Shown here: piece after piece, positions 55,293 through 62,262 of the stretch
How positions within the stretch are numbered: position 1 is the stretch's first letter
How the letters are laid out: every line of letters starts with the position of its first letter
Source: an uncultured Flavobacteriaceae bacterium
GTDB taxonomy: Bacteria; Bacteroidota; Bacteroidia; Flavobacteriales; Flavobacteriaceae
Assembly (NCBI GenBank): GCA_937944485.1
Contig: CALDYU010000003.1
Span: forward strand, 246,852-310,851
Reading direction: 5' to 3'
DNA length: 64,000 bases
Notes under the pieces: model-generated
The model's database searches: none
What the model was told of the DNA's origin: nothing
The model's input: only the letters and a program-made list of their open reading frames with translations
Position numbers and translations under genes: made by a program

Positions 55293-56135
55293 ATGAGAAA
55301 TCTATTTAAATTATTTACAGTAATCCTCTTGTTTTCATGTAGCAAAAATGAAGAACAGATTAACCCAGATACTCCTCAAGAACAGGTTAATCAAGATGCT
55401 CTTGTGTCAGCTTTTTTTGGACTTGATAATGCACTACCAAGTCTATTGTGTAATCAACTAGGAAGCCTGTTAGATGGTATGCCTATTAATTTTAAATTTC
55501 CATTAGATGCATCCAGTTTATCGGAAACTGATTTTGAAGTTGTAGATAGCCTTGGAAATAAACACATCCCAATGTGTGCTCTTTTAGCACCAGCTAATGA
55601 AAATGGAGAAAATCGAACAGTGCTATTGATAGGTGAGTTTGGAACCGCTGTTACAAATCCACCCGTTGAGGTAAGAATTGTGGGGGATTTATTTACAACT
55701 GATACTTTTTCAGGAGAGTCCACTTGTTCAGAAATCCTAAATCTAAATGGAATCACTACCACGAATGTTATTCCGCTCGCTGATGGCCCAAGTCTATTTT
55801 TTGCCCAAAAAATTGATGGTACTCTGAATGAATGTAGTTCAGGAACACAAACGATTCAAGTTGCATGGAATGGTGGCATTACACCTTTTATAAGTGGTGA
55901 TACCGAATCTGACTTATTTCAATACTATATTGGTTATTCTGATAGTTCGGGAGTTCTAATTCCACATGTACCTATTTCGATAGCAGATATAAATGACAAC
56001 GACAACTTTCATCAACTTTGTTTTTCTACAAGTGATGAAATTGTTAAAATTTCAATGATGGCTAACACGGTCGAAGACCCAAACCAAGACCCAAATTTAT
56101 ACAGTGAAATTGATGTTAGTTCCTGCACTCCTTAG
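55293..56135 (+). CDS. cassette A: hypothetical lipoprotein
   Basis: No family recognised. A 280 aa protein with a lipoprotein signal (MRNLFKLFTVILLFSC, Cys at 16) and an acidic Asn/Gln-rich linker (SKNEEQINPDTPQEQVNQ). The beta-rich body has two repeats of an FPLDASSLSETDFEVVDSLGNKHIPMCALLAPANENGENRTVLLIGEFG type, recalling Ig-like or cadherin-like strands. Four Cys in the body could form disulfides. It starts 62 bases after its junction, the longest leader among the cassettes. Confidence 0.75.
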   Translation: MRNLFKLFTVILLFSCSKNEEQINPDTPQEQVNQDALVSAFFGLDNALPSLLCNQLGSLLDGMPINFKFPLDASSLSETDFEVVDSLGNKHIPMCALLAPANENGENRTVLLIGEFGTAVTNPPVEVRIVGDLFTTDTFSGESTCSEILNLNGITTTNVIPLADGPSLFFAQKIDGTLNECSSGTQTIQVAWNGGITPFISGDTESDLFQYYIGYSDSSGVLIPHVPISIADINDNDNFHQLCFSTSDEIVKISMMANTVEDPNQDPNLYSEIDVSSCTP

Positions 56136-56175
56136 ACAAGAATTGAAGAGAGCCTTCAAGTTAGTAAAATATAAC

Positions 56176-56313
56176 TGCTTACAACAATGGCTAAAATTCA
56201 TTGCTTGCGGATTTCCTAAACGGAAATCACGCGCAAAAAGCTATCTTTAGGTTCTGCTGGATTGTCCTTCGGACGAATCACAGCAACGAACCTTAGCCGA
56301 ACCGTTGGCAACA
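56176..56313 (+). repeat. cassette site 1 (attC-like palindrome, variant family)
   Basis: Outer box TGCTTACAAC (56176-56185) and 3' core GTTGGCAACA (56304-56313). Inner arms GGCTAAAATTCATTGC (56189-56204) and GCAACGAACCTTAGCC (56283-56298) pair at 13 of 16 positions; all three mismatches are A opposite C. Spacers between boxes are 3 bases on the left and 5 on the right. Two internal hairpins, GATTTCC/GGAAATC (56210-56228) and GTCCTTCGGAC (56264-56274), lie within. Confidence 0.65.
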
Positions 56314-56334
56314 AGCTAAAAAATCGCATGTAAG

Positions 56335-56751
56335 ATGAAAATACATACAACGAATTACCAAAACACATTCATTGAAATTGCGGAAGATTGTCCAGTAAAT
56401 ATAGCGGAAGTTCCGCCCATGAAAGGAGATAAAAAATCAGTAGCTAATAGGCAGTTTGAAATGTTGGACAAGAATCCTTATAAGTATACTTCTGATGATG
56501 TTTTTTTCCAAGTCTTTGCTGACAGAAAGGATTTAACAAAAAGCGAATATCAAAAAGAACGTGAAAAGTTCTTCTCAAAAGGACAACCGTGTTTCCGTGC
56601 CTCTCCTTTGACTAAAAGGTATGGATTTGGGATTCATTGTAATGAAGATGGTAAGATTGCAATGTACGGAGCAGAAACGCAAGAATATTCCAAATTTGTT
56701 GCGGACAAAACAATTAAAAAAGTAAAAGCAATGCGTTCTAAAAAAGCGTAA
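56335..56751 (+). CDS. cassette B: DUF6157 family protein
   Basis: A 138 aa cytoplasmic protein matching DUF6157: MKIHTTNYQNTFIEIAEDCPVNIAEVPPMKGDKKSVANRQFEML, DDVFFQVFADRKDLTKSEYQKEREKFFSKGQPCFRASPLTKRYGFGIHCNEDGKIAMYG, and a basic end. The family is small and uncharacterised. The ATG lies 31 bases after the junction at 56304, leaving little room for a separate promoter. Confidence 0.8.
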   Translation: MKIHTTNYQNTFIEIAEDCPVNIAEVPPMKGDKKSVANRQFEMLDKNPYKYTSDDVFFQVFADRKDLTKSEYQKEREKFFSKGQPCFRASPLTKRYGFGIHCNEDGKIAMYGAETQEYSKFVADKTIKKVKAMRSKKA

Positions 56752-56759
56752 AAAAAGCC

Positions 56760-56961
56760 AGTTGCCAACAAAACCTATAAACAATACGGGTTTCGGGCTT
56801 GACAGAAAGGTTTGTGTATTTTAAAAATGTCCGCAAAATCTTTGGGATTTTGCTTTAAACAAGGAAAAGAAAAAACAAAACCAAAAGATTTCACTATGTG
56901 CGTGGCGGAAAGCAAACGCTGGTTTGCTCCCGTACTGTTCATAGCTCAACCGTTGGCAACA
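56760..56961 (+). repeat. cassette site 2 (attC-like palindrome)
   Basis: Outer box AGTTGCCAAC (56760-56769) and 3' core GTTGGCAACA (56952-56961). Inner arms CTATAAACAATACGGG (56775-56790) and CCCGTACTGTTCATAG (56929-56944) pair at 14 of 16 positions with two A-C mismatches. Central hairpin GCAAAATC/GATTTTGC. The site is closely similar to site 3 over its whole length. Confidence 0.7.
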
Positions 56962-56967
56962 ATTTAA

Positions 56968-57660
56968 ATGAAAAACTGGATTTACATAATAGTTGGACTT
57001 TTGAGCCTAAATCTATCCGCTCAAATCATAAAAGATGACACGCACTTGGACTTAGATTTTTTCAAGTTTAAGAATGAGTTATTAATAAGTGTTATGGAAA
57101 AGGACACAACAAAGTTAAAGTCCTTGCTTGCGGACAGAGTTTTTGAAAGTAATAACGGTTGTGGATACCCTGGCTGCTCAAAAGAAGAGTTTATTGAAAT
57201 GTATTTCAAAAATCAAGTTAATGATGATACTTGGAATGACCTTTTGAAAATAATTCGATTTGGATTTGCTAGAATTGAAGACCAAGACACAAAGGTTGGA
57301 GTACCTCATGAAGAAATAGTTTTTCAAGGACCTTCATACCATAGAAAAATTAAGACAGGCGATGAAATTCTTATTCTCGGAGAAAATGTAAACATTAGAG
57401 AGAAACCGAGTCTTAATGGAAAAATCATTAAAACATCATCTTTTGAGATATTCAATTGTGATTGTAACATTACAACAATGAAAAAATCTACATATCAAAA
57501 AGTCGATGGTATTGATTGGCTCGAAATCAAGTTGGGAAATGGAAATTATGGTTATGTCTCTGCCAATTTAACCTCCTATAATTTGATAAAAGAATTAACT
57601 ATAGGCAAAGTAAATGGGGAATGGAAAATAGTTTCCTATTTCAATCCGCCGGGGTGTTAA
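56968..57660 (+). CDS. cassette C: secreted SH3-domain protein
   Basis: A 230 aa exported protein. Signal peptide (1-18, LLSLNLSAQ), an alpha-beta region (about 20-125, DTTKLKSLLADRVFESNNGCGYPGCSKEEFIEMYF) and a bacterial SH3-like domain (about 130-200). The SH3 part contains GDEILILGENVNIREKPSLNGKIIKTSSFEIFNC and DGIDWLEIKLGNGNYGYVSANL. SH3b domains bind cell-wall or peptide ligands. The gene starts 16 bases after the junction at 56952 and ends four bases before its own site. The function is unknown. Confidence 0.78.
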   Translation: MKNWIYIIVGLLSLNLSAQIIKDDTHLDLDFFKFKNELLISVMEKDTTKLKSLLADRVFESNNGCGYPGCSKEEFIEMYFKNQVNDDTWNDLLKIIRFGFARIEDQDTKVGVPHEEIVFQGPSYHRKIKTGDEILILGENVNIREKPSLNGKIIKTSSFEIFNCDCNITTMKKSTYQKVDGIDWLEIKLGNGNYGYVSANLTSYNLIKELTIGKVNGEWKIVSYFNPPGC

Positions 57661-57664
57661 AAAC

Positions 57665-57868
57665 TGTTGCCAACAAAACCTATAAACAATACGGGCTTCA
57701 GGCTTAATCGCCGGGTTTGCGTATTTTTATGAAGTCCGCAAAATCTTTTGGATTTTGCTTTTTAGCGGGACAAAGAAAAAAAGAAAACCAAAAGATTTCG
57801 CTAAGTGCGTGGCGGAAAGCAAACGCCAGTTTGCCCCCGTACTGTTCATAGCTCAACCGTTGGCAATA
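57665..57868 (+). repeat. cassette site 3 (attC-like palindrome)
   Basis: Outer box TGTTGCCAAC (57665-57674) is the exact reverse complement of the start of cassette C (56952-56961). 3' core GTTGGCAATA (57859-57868) opens cassette D. Inner arms at 57680-57695 and 57836-57851 are identical to those of site 2. A central hairpin GCAAAATC/GATTTTGC lies at 57738-57758, and AAATCTTTTGG can instead pair with CCAAAAGATTT further on. Confidence 0.72.
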
Positions 57869-57885
57869 ATTAAATCTCGTTCAAA

Positions 57886-58296
57886 ATGAATGAAATATTA
57901 AAAATTCTTGAGAATAGAAACCTCTACACTCATCTGATTCTATTTAAAATTTATCTGTCCACGAGAGGAAGAACTGACACTTTTTTTCAAGGTGATATGA
58001 GAAAAGATTTTAAAGAACTTTTTGGCGAAGAATTCAGTCGAGAAGATTATCAACTCGCTGAACATTATTTAGAAAGCGAAGGTTTGACTCAAAATTTCTC
58101 AAAGAGACTGACAAACTACGGAAGAGATTATTTTGAAAGATGGGTAACGGATTTTGTAAATCTAAACTCGGAAGAAACACAGATCTTAGAAACTGAATTA
58201 CCACCGAAAGTTTTTGATTTTTTTGGATTCACAGATAAAGCAACTAAAATATTAGATTTTGTAGTAAAACTCAAAGAAGTTTTTCCTGACGCATAA
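57886..58296 (+). CDS. cassette D: hypothetical protein
   Basis: No family recognised. A 136 aa mostly helical, cytoplasmic protein (MNEILKILENRNLYTHLILFKIYLSTRGRTDTFFQGDMRKDFKELFGEEFSREDYQLAEHYLESEGL and NYGRDYFERWVTDFVNL). The middle resembles a winged-helix-like arrangement, but no DNA-binding motif can be named. It starts 27 bases after the junction at 57859; its codon use looks like that of the other cassettes. Confidence 0.7.
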   Translation: MNEILKILENRNLYTHLILFKIYLSTRGRTDTFFQGDMRKDFKELFGEEFSREDYQLAEHYLESEGLTQNFSKRLTNYGRDYFERWVTDFVNLNSEETQILETELPPKVFDFFGFTDKATKILDFVVKLKEVFPDA

Positions 58297-58308
58297 GAAA
58301 GGAAAAAC

Positions 58309-58595
58309 TATTGCCAACACAACATCTAAACAATACGGCTTCAGACTTACCTGCCAACAGGCAGGATCGAAATGTTTGTGTATTTTTATGAAGCCTGCCG
58401 ATAGGCAGTTCCGCAAAATCTTTTGGATTTTTGCTCAGGACAGGAAAAAATAAATCAAAACCCGTCCGAACTTACCCGTTCGGTACGGGTGGGCAAAAAA
58501 GATTTCGCTATGTGCGTGAGGGAAAGCTGCCAGCGCTTCAACTCGCCCGCTGCTTCGCAGACGGCGTACCCCGTACTGTTCATAGCTCAACCTTG
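58309..58595 (+). repeat. cassette site 4 (attC-like palindrome with small hairpin insertions)
   Basis: Outer box TATTGCCAAC (58309-58318) is the exact reverse complement of the cassette D start GTTGGCAATA. Compared with site 3 it is longer by several palindromic insertions: CCTGCCAACAGGCAGG (58350-58365), CCTGCCGATAGGCAGT (58394-58409) and a CCCGTCCGAAC/GTTCGGTACGGG hairpin (58461-58490). The 3' end reads CAACCTTGTATG, lacking the G of the usual CAACCGTTGG, so the junction at about 58593 is degenerate. It fills the 314-base gap between the two genes; no gene is seen in it. Confidence 0.65.
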
Positions 58596-58610
58596 TATGT
58601 CATTTAGAAA

Positions 58611-59264
58611 ATGAAAGTCGGAATAAACAACATCTTTACATCATTTTTGTTTTTCATCATTCTTCTATGTAGCGGAATGTTGACCTATTTCTCGTTCATT
58701 GAAAATATATTTACAAATGATTTATTTTTTGCTGGCAAAATTATAATGGGATTTATGATTCTACTTTTTATTAGCACTTTTTTGTACTTACTCTATAAAA
58801 TCAGAATTATTATCATCAAAAATAACATCATAGTTTCCATACATCCGTTTTTAATGAAAAAAGTTAAAATGGACTTGTCTAAAATCAAGAGGGTAAAACT
58901 TAAAAATTGGACCGCGCAAAATGGTACTGTTTATAAAAGAGTTTCATTAAACTACTCAAATTCAAAACTTACTTTTACAGATAGAGAATTTGAAAATTTT
59001 GATGCTTTAATTAATGAAATACCAAATATCAACAACAAACGAGAAAAAATAGATTACGAACAAGCGAAATCAAATTTGTCAACTATAAATCTCTCTGTTT
59101 ATTTGCTTTCAGGTTTTCTTGTATTTATAGTATTGCATACAATTTGGACCAATGGTTTTAACTTTGTAGTTCTTTCGATCTTTGTTTGTGCTGCTATTTT
59201 ATTAATTGCTTCGATTGACAGAAAGCTAAGGTATTCGAGAATAATAAAAACGGCACATAGCTAA
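58611..59264 (+). CDS. cassette E: hypothetical membrane protein with PH-like middle
   Basis: A 217 aa protein. Two N-terminal membrane helices (about 10-32 and 42-65) are followed by a soluble region (about 68-130, KNNIIVSIHPFLMKKVKMDLSKIKRVKLKNWTAQNGTVYKRVSLNYSNSKLTFTDREFENF) with the strand pattern of bacterial PH-like domains. Two C-terminal helices (about 155-200) complete it. No family is firmly recognised. It starts about 18 bases after the degenerate junction at 58593. Confidence 0.7.
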   Translation: MKVGINNIFTSFLFFIILLCSGMLTYFSFIENIFTNDLFFAGKIIMGFMILLFISTFLYLLYKIRIIIIKNNIIVSIHPFLMKKVKMDLSKIKRVKLKNWTAQNGTVYKRVSLNYSNSKLTFTDREFENFDALINEIPNINNKREKIDYEQAKSNLSTINLSVYLLSGFLVFIVLHTIWTNGFNFVVLSIFVCAAILLIASIDRKLRYSRIIKTAHS

Positions 59265-59400
59265 ACGTAATGCCGGCATCAAGCGAATTATCGAGCGAAA
59301 CTAAAACCAAGCGATAGTCTGTTTTTCGAACGATAATTATAAGATTTTGTTATATTTCCTTAAAAATCGTAGAACTGTGTTTGGCAGACCATTAGCAACA
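59265..59400 (+). repeat. cassette site 5 (diverged)
   Basis: Begins AGCTAAACG and ends ATTAGCAACA (59391-59400), which match as reverse complements only over the six bases GCTAA/TTAGC plus neighbours. An internal inverted repeat AATTATCGAGCGAAA (59286-59300) / TTTCGAACGATAATT (59324-59338) pairs at 13 of 15 positions. It belongs to a different sequence type from sites 2-4. Confidence 0.4.
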
Positions 59401-59408
59401 AGCAGTGA

Positions 59409-59846
59409 ATGAATAATAAGTACTCAGACATATTGAAGTTGGCGCGAATCCAAATGGCAGTCACTATTGTATTTATTTTTTTTAAATTTATCCGACCACC
59501 AGTTTTACAAAGTAATTCACCTGAAATATTTAAAATAGTACTATTATCACTACCAAATTTCTTCGAAGCAATAATCGGTGTTTTAACAGTGACGGGGATA
59601 GGATTAGTAATAAACGGACAATTGAATAAAAAGTATGCAATGACAGCGAACTACATCTATATACTGACCGCAGTACTTGCTGGAATTTATGTCATATTTC
59701 AAGAGCTGAATATCATTAAGATTAGGACGAATACCACAATGGACCCAAATGACATAATTTTCTCAATTATTGGATTAATAGTCGGTTGTTTGTTTATCCA
59801 ACACATTAAACCTCAATTTCCTGGTATAAGAATGGATGTTCAATAA
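59409..59846 (+). CDS. cassette F: small four-helix membrane protein
   Basis: No family recognised. A 145 aa protein with four membrane helices (about 14-30, 44-68, 76-98 and 115-135) and short loops (RPPVLQSNSPEIFK, NGQLNKKYAM, IIKIRTNTTMDPND). It resembles many small integral membrane proteins of Bacteroidota without a known role. It starts 18 bases after ATTAGCAACA. The matching box behind it, TGCTAAC at 59860-59866, is complementary over six or seven bases. Confidence 0.68.
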   Translation: MNNKYSDILKLARIQMAVTIVFIFFKFIRPPVLQSNSPEIFKIVLLSLPNFFEAIIGVLTVTGIGLVINGQLNKKYAMTANYIYILTAVLAGIYVIFQELNIIKIRTNTTMDPNDIIFSIIGLIVGCLFIQHIKPQFPGIRMDVQ

Positions 59847-59933
59847 AGATAAAGCCAACTGCTAACAATTTGTATAAGTAATAACAATTTAAGTAATAAA
59901 AAGAAAGTATAAACATTGACCTAACTACCGGAA

Positions 59934-60518
59934 ATGACTGAAATCAAAATACCATTAAGTAAGACGAAAATCATTTTACTTATGATTGGTGCTTTAGCAT
60001 TTGTCATTGGAGGAATTTTTGGAGTTTTAGATGCGGAAAGATTTGCTTCTACTCTTTATCCCAATAACCTTGTCTTTTACGGCGGATTAGCTGCTGTATT
60101 ATTCTTTGGACTTTGTTTTGTGTTTATTGCTAAAAAAGTTTTCAGCGATAAACCTGGATTGACTATAAATGAGAATGGAATTATTGACAACTCGAATGCA
60201 ACGAGTATAGGACTTATCGAATGGAATGATATAATTGAAATAGAAACGATTCAAATTAATGTTCCCGTTTATGGTACAATGTGGACTACTAAATCACCAA
60301 AAATGTTGATTATAAAAACAAGTAACCCCGAAAAATATATTAAACGCTCAAAAAATATTATTTCGAAAAAAGCAATGGAAGCGAATAACAAAATGTATGG
60401 AACGCCATTGACAATAATAGCGAATAGCTTAAAAATTAAGTTTTCGGAATTGGAAAAAATGATTTCGGAACAGTTAAAAAAACAGAAAAATAAAAACGTG
60501 TTACAACAACTTTTATAG
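59934..60518 (+). CDS. cassette G: STM3941-like membrane protein
   Basis: A 194 aa protein resembling the STM3941 family. Two membrane helices (about 12-34 and 47-68) are followed by a PH-like soluble domain (about 75-190, PGLTINENGIIDNSNATSIGLIEWNDIIEIETIQI, TKSPKMLIIKTSNPEKYIKR, GTPLTIIANSLKIKFSELEKMI). The function is unknown. The upstream junction is not recognisable (no GTT core before the gene), so F and G may have been fused into one unit by loss of a site. Confidence 0.75.
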   Translation: MTEIKIPLSKTKIILLMIGALAFVIGGIFGVLDAERFASTLYPNNLVFYGGLAAVLFFGLCFVFIAKKVFSDKPGLTINENGIIDNSNATSIGLIEWNDIIEIETIQINVPVYGTMWTTKSPKMLIIKTSNPEKYIKRSKNIISKKAMEANNKMYGTPLTIIANSLKIKFSELEKMISEQLKKQKNKNVLQQLL

Positions 60519-60633
60519 TTCATTGCCTCTGAAATTCCCTTCGGAATTTCTTCGCTACCAAACAATTGGGTTTCGACTTATTTGCTATCTTAAGCATCAC
60601 GTAATGAAAGCTTACACGAACACGTTGTGCTTT
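60519..60633 (+). repeat. cassette site 6 (GTTGTGC type)
   Basis: Ends in GTTGTGCTTT (60624-60633), which opens cassette H. It contains a perfect hairpin GAAATTCC/GGAATTTC (60531-60550). Its left box does not pair clearly with the start of the preceding gene's unit. Confidence 0.45.
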
Positions 60634-60666
60634 ATTATGACAAAATTTTCGAATTGGAGTTAATAA

Positions 60667-61158
60667 ATGGAATTAAACGAAGAAAAAGACATTGAGATTC
60701 TGAAAAACGGACCAATTTGCAAATATTTCAAAAACGGAATTCTTGACGAAGATTTGAATTGGTTTAATAACAATAATTTCGAAATTATAGAAATGAATTG
60801 TCGGAATTGGAATCGCAAAAACATTCATAAAAATTTGAAGGTTGCTCTTAGTTTTCCAGATTATTATGGCGAAAACTTAAACGCTTTTGCCGACTGTTTG
60901 AATGATATGTATAACAAAAGATACAGAGGACTGATTTTAGTATTTAGGCGTTATGATAATGTTGTAGAAGAAGATGGAAAATTTGCGGAAGCAATACTAG
61001 ATATCATTGCAAAAGAATCTCGAGTTTGGCTTCTGACTGGCAAAAAATTAATAGGACTTATACAATCAGACGACCCGCACTTGCACTTTCCTGCAATTGG
61101 TGGAACAAGCCCACGTTGGAATGGAAATGAATGGCTGAATGAAAACAGAAAAAAATAA
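60667..61158 (+). CDS. cassette H: barstar family protein (orphan immunity protein)
   Basis: A 163 aa protein with the barstar fold. The signature FPDYYGENLNAFADCLNDMY (about residues 63-82) forms the ribonuclease-binding helix and loop. The earlier strand NNFEIIEMNCRNW and the later strand YRGLILVFRRYD also fit. An N-terminal extension of about 25 residues and a C-terminal stretch (HFPAIGGTSPRWNGNEWLNENRKK) go beyond the roughly 90 aa of classical barstar. Barstar binds and blocks barnase-type RNase toxins; no such toxin is encoded nearby. It lies in a GTTGTGC-type unit (60624 to 61161). Confidence 0.85.
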   Translation: MELNEEKDIEILKNGPICKYFKNGILDEDLNWFNNNNFEIIEMNCRNWNRKNIHKNLKVALSFPDYYGENLNAFADCLNDMYNKRYRGLILVFRRYDNVVEEDGKFAEAILDIIAKESRVWLLTGKKLIGLIQSDDPHLHFPAIGGTSPRWNGNEWLNENRKK

Positions 61159-61160
61159 CG

Positions 61161-61297
61161 AAGGCACAACAATACGCGTAATTCACAACTAAGTTGACTA
61201 ATGGCTTCTCGGGCAATCCTATCAGGTTTCCCAAGATCAGTCTCTTTTTGCTAACTTTAATCCAAACGTAACAAGCCCCAGAACAACGTTGTGCCTT
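61161..61297 (+). repeat. cassette site 7 (GTTGTGC type)
   Basis: Left box AAGGCACAAC (61161-61170) is complementary to the cassette H start GTTGTGCTTT in nine of ten positions (the tenth a G-T pair). The right core GTTGTGCCTT (61288-61297) is an exact complement of the same left box. Inner arms are not clear by eye. Confidence 0.55.
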
Positions 61298-61318
61298 ATT
61301 CAAAAAACCACAGTTGAA

Positions 61319-62137
61319 ATGAAAAAATTAAAATATCTAATTCTATTTTTAATTGCGCTTTCATTTTGTGGAAAAACTTTTGCTTGTTCTATAATTTACT
61401 ACATAGATAAAAAAACAGGTAAAATATATTTTGTAAATAATGAAGACTATTATTACAATGTTAAGGCCTACTTGCAAATAGAACCGAGCACAAAAGATCA
61501 ATTTGGTAGGATTTGGTATGGATGGAAAAATTTTGGCCAGGGCGGTGTTAATGAAAAAGGATTAGTCATAGACGGTGCTGTAACACCCCTACAAAAAATC
61601 CCAAATGGCTATTCCCCACCAAAAGGAAATATAACTGATGAAATATTGGCAAAATGCGAAACGGTACATGAAGCAGTACAATATTTAGAAGAGAAAAAAG
61701 TAGCCTTAAAAAATGCCCATATCGTATTAGGTGACAAAAACGGCAAGGCAATAATTATAGAATGGATAAATGGAGTTAAAAATATTGTTGAAATAAAAAA
61801 CAATCGACTTGTAGCTACAAATTTCAATCTTTCTGATGCAGACCATACTGAAATGACTTGTTGGAGGTATCCCATAATTCAGAATGGATTAAGCGAGTTG
61901 GATGCTATGAAAGATACGCTATCAATAAAAGATATTGGAAATGTAATAGGAAAGGTAGTTCAAATACCTCAAGAAGATGCAACAGGAAAAGTCGGAGGAA
62001 CGCTATACAGTACATTCATAGATTTGACAGCAATGAAATTCGTATTAGTGTATAAACTTGACAATTCAAAAATTCAAAAATTAGATATCCTTGAAGAATT
62101 GAATAAAGGAAAAAGGAGAAAGATTAAATTAAAATAA
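61319..62137 (+). CDS. cassette I: secreted Ntn-type linear amide C-N hydrolase
   Basis: A 272 aa exported amidohydrolase of the choloylglycine hydrolase/acyltransferase group. The start at 61319 gives a signal MKKLKYLILFLIALSFCGKTFA; cleavage leaves Cys (CSIIYYIDKKTGKIYFVNNEDYY) as the new N-terminus, as required for an autoprocessed Ntn nucleophile. Further motifs: GWKNFGQGGVNEKGLVIDGA, CETVHEAVQYLEEKKV, AHIVLGDKNGKAIIIEW and LVATNFNL with the conserved Asn. The substrate is unknown. The complementary box behind it (62155-62168) is poor. Confidence 0.82.
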   Translation: MKKLKYLILFLIALSFCGKTFACSIIYYIDKKTGKIYFVNNEDYYYNVKAYLQIEPSTKDQFGRIWYGWKNFGQGGVNEKGLVIDGAVTPLQKIPNGYSPPKGNITDEILAKCETVHEAVQYLEEKKVALKNAHIVLGDKNGKAIIIEWINGVKNIVEIKNNRLVATNFNLSDADHTEMTCWRYPIIQNGLSELDAMKDTLSIKDIGNVIGKVVQIPQEDATGKVGGTLYSTFIDLTAMKFVLVYKLDNSKIQKLDILEELNKGKRRKIKLK

Positions 62138-62262
62138 AAACTTGGTATAGCTAAAAGGCATGTCCAACCTAATCATTATAAGACATTTTAGCTTGAACCT
62201 TACTTCTAAAAGCTGTAAAACTAACGCTCATAAAAATAGCCTTCATTAATAATAACACCCCT

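Larger units (their letters stand above)
55231..62168 (+). mobile_element. integron-like gene-cassette array without an integrase in the window
   Basis: About nine single-gene units, all on the plus strand, separated by related palindromic sites (56176-56313, 56760-56961, 57665-57868, 58309-58595 and more diverged ones after). Unit starts lie at 55231, 56304, 56952, 57859, about 58593, about 59391, 60624 and 61288. The ten bases opening a unit are the reverse complement of the ten opening the site behind it in three units (55231/56176, 56952/57665, 57859/58309), and nine of ten match in two (56304/56760, 60624/61161). That is what cassettes formed by circle closure would show. Conserved chromosomal genes flank the array. 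The classical GTTRRRY core is not met and no recombinase is seen, so the mechanism is inference. Confidence 0.65.

Noticed and set aside
58423..58614. Open frame of 63 codons inside cassette site 4
   Set aside because: It lies wholly in the palindromic repeat, has an odd composition and no counterpart in sites 2 and 3.
60667..61158. Barnase-barstar toxin-antitoxin pair
   Set aside because: No barnase-like or other RNase gene was found on either side; the barstar is alone.
55231..62168. Classical integron with standard attC sites
   Set aside because: Cores do not fit GTTRRRY and no intI is present in the window; the array is therefore described as integron-like only.
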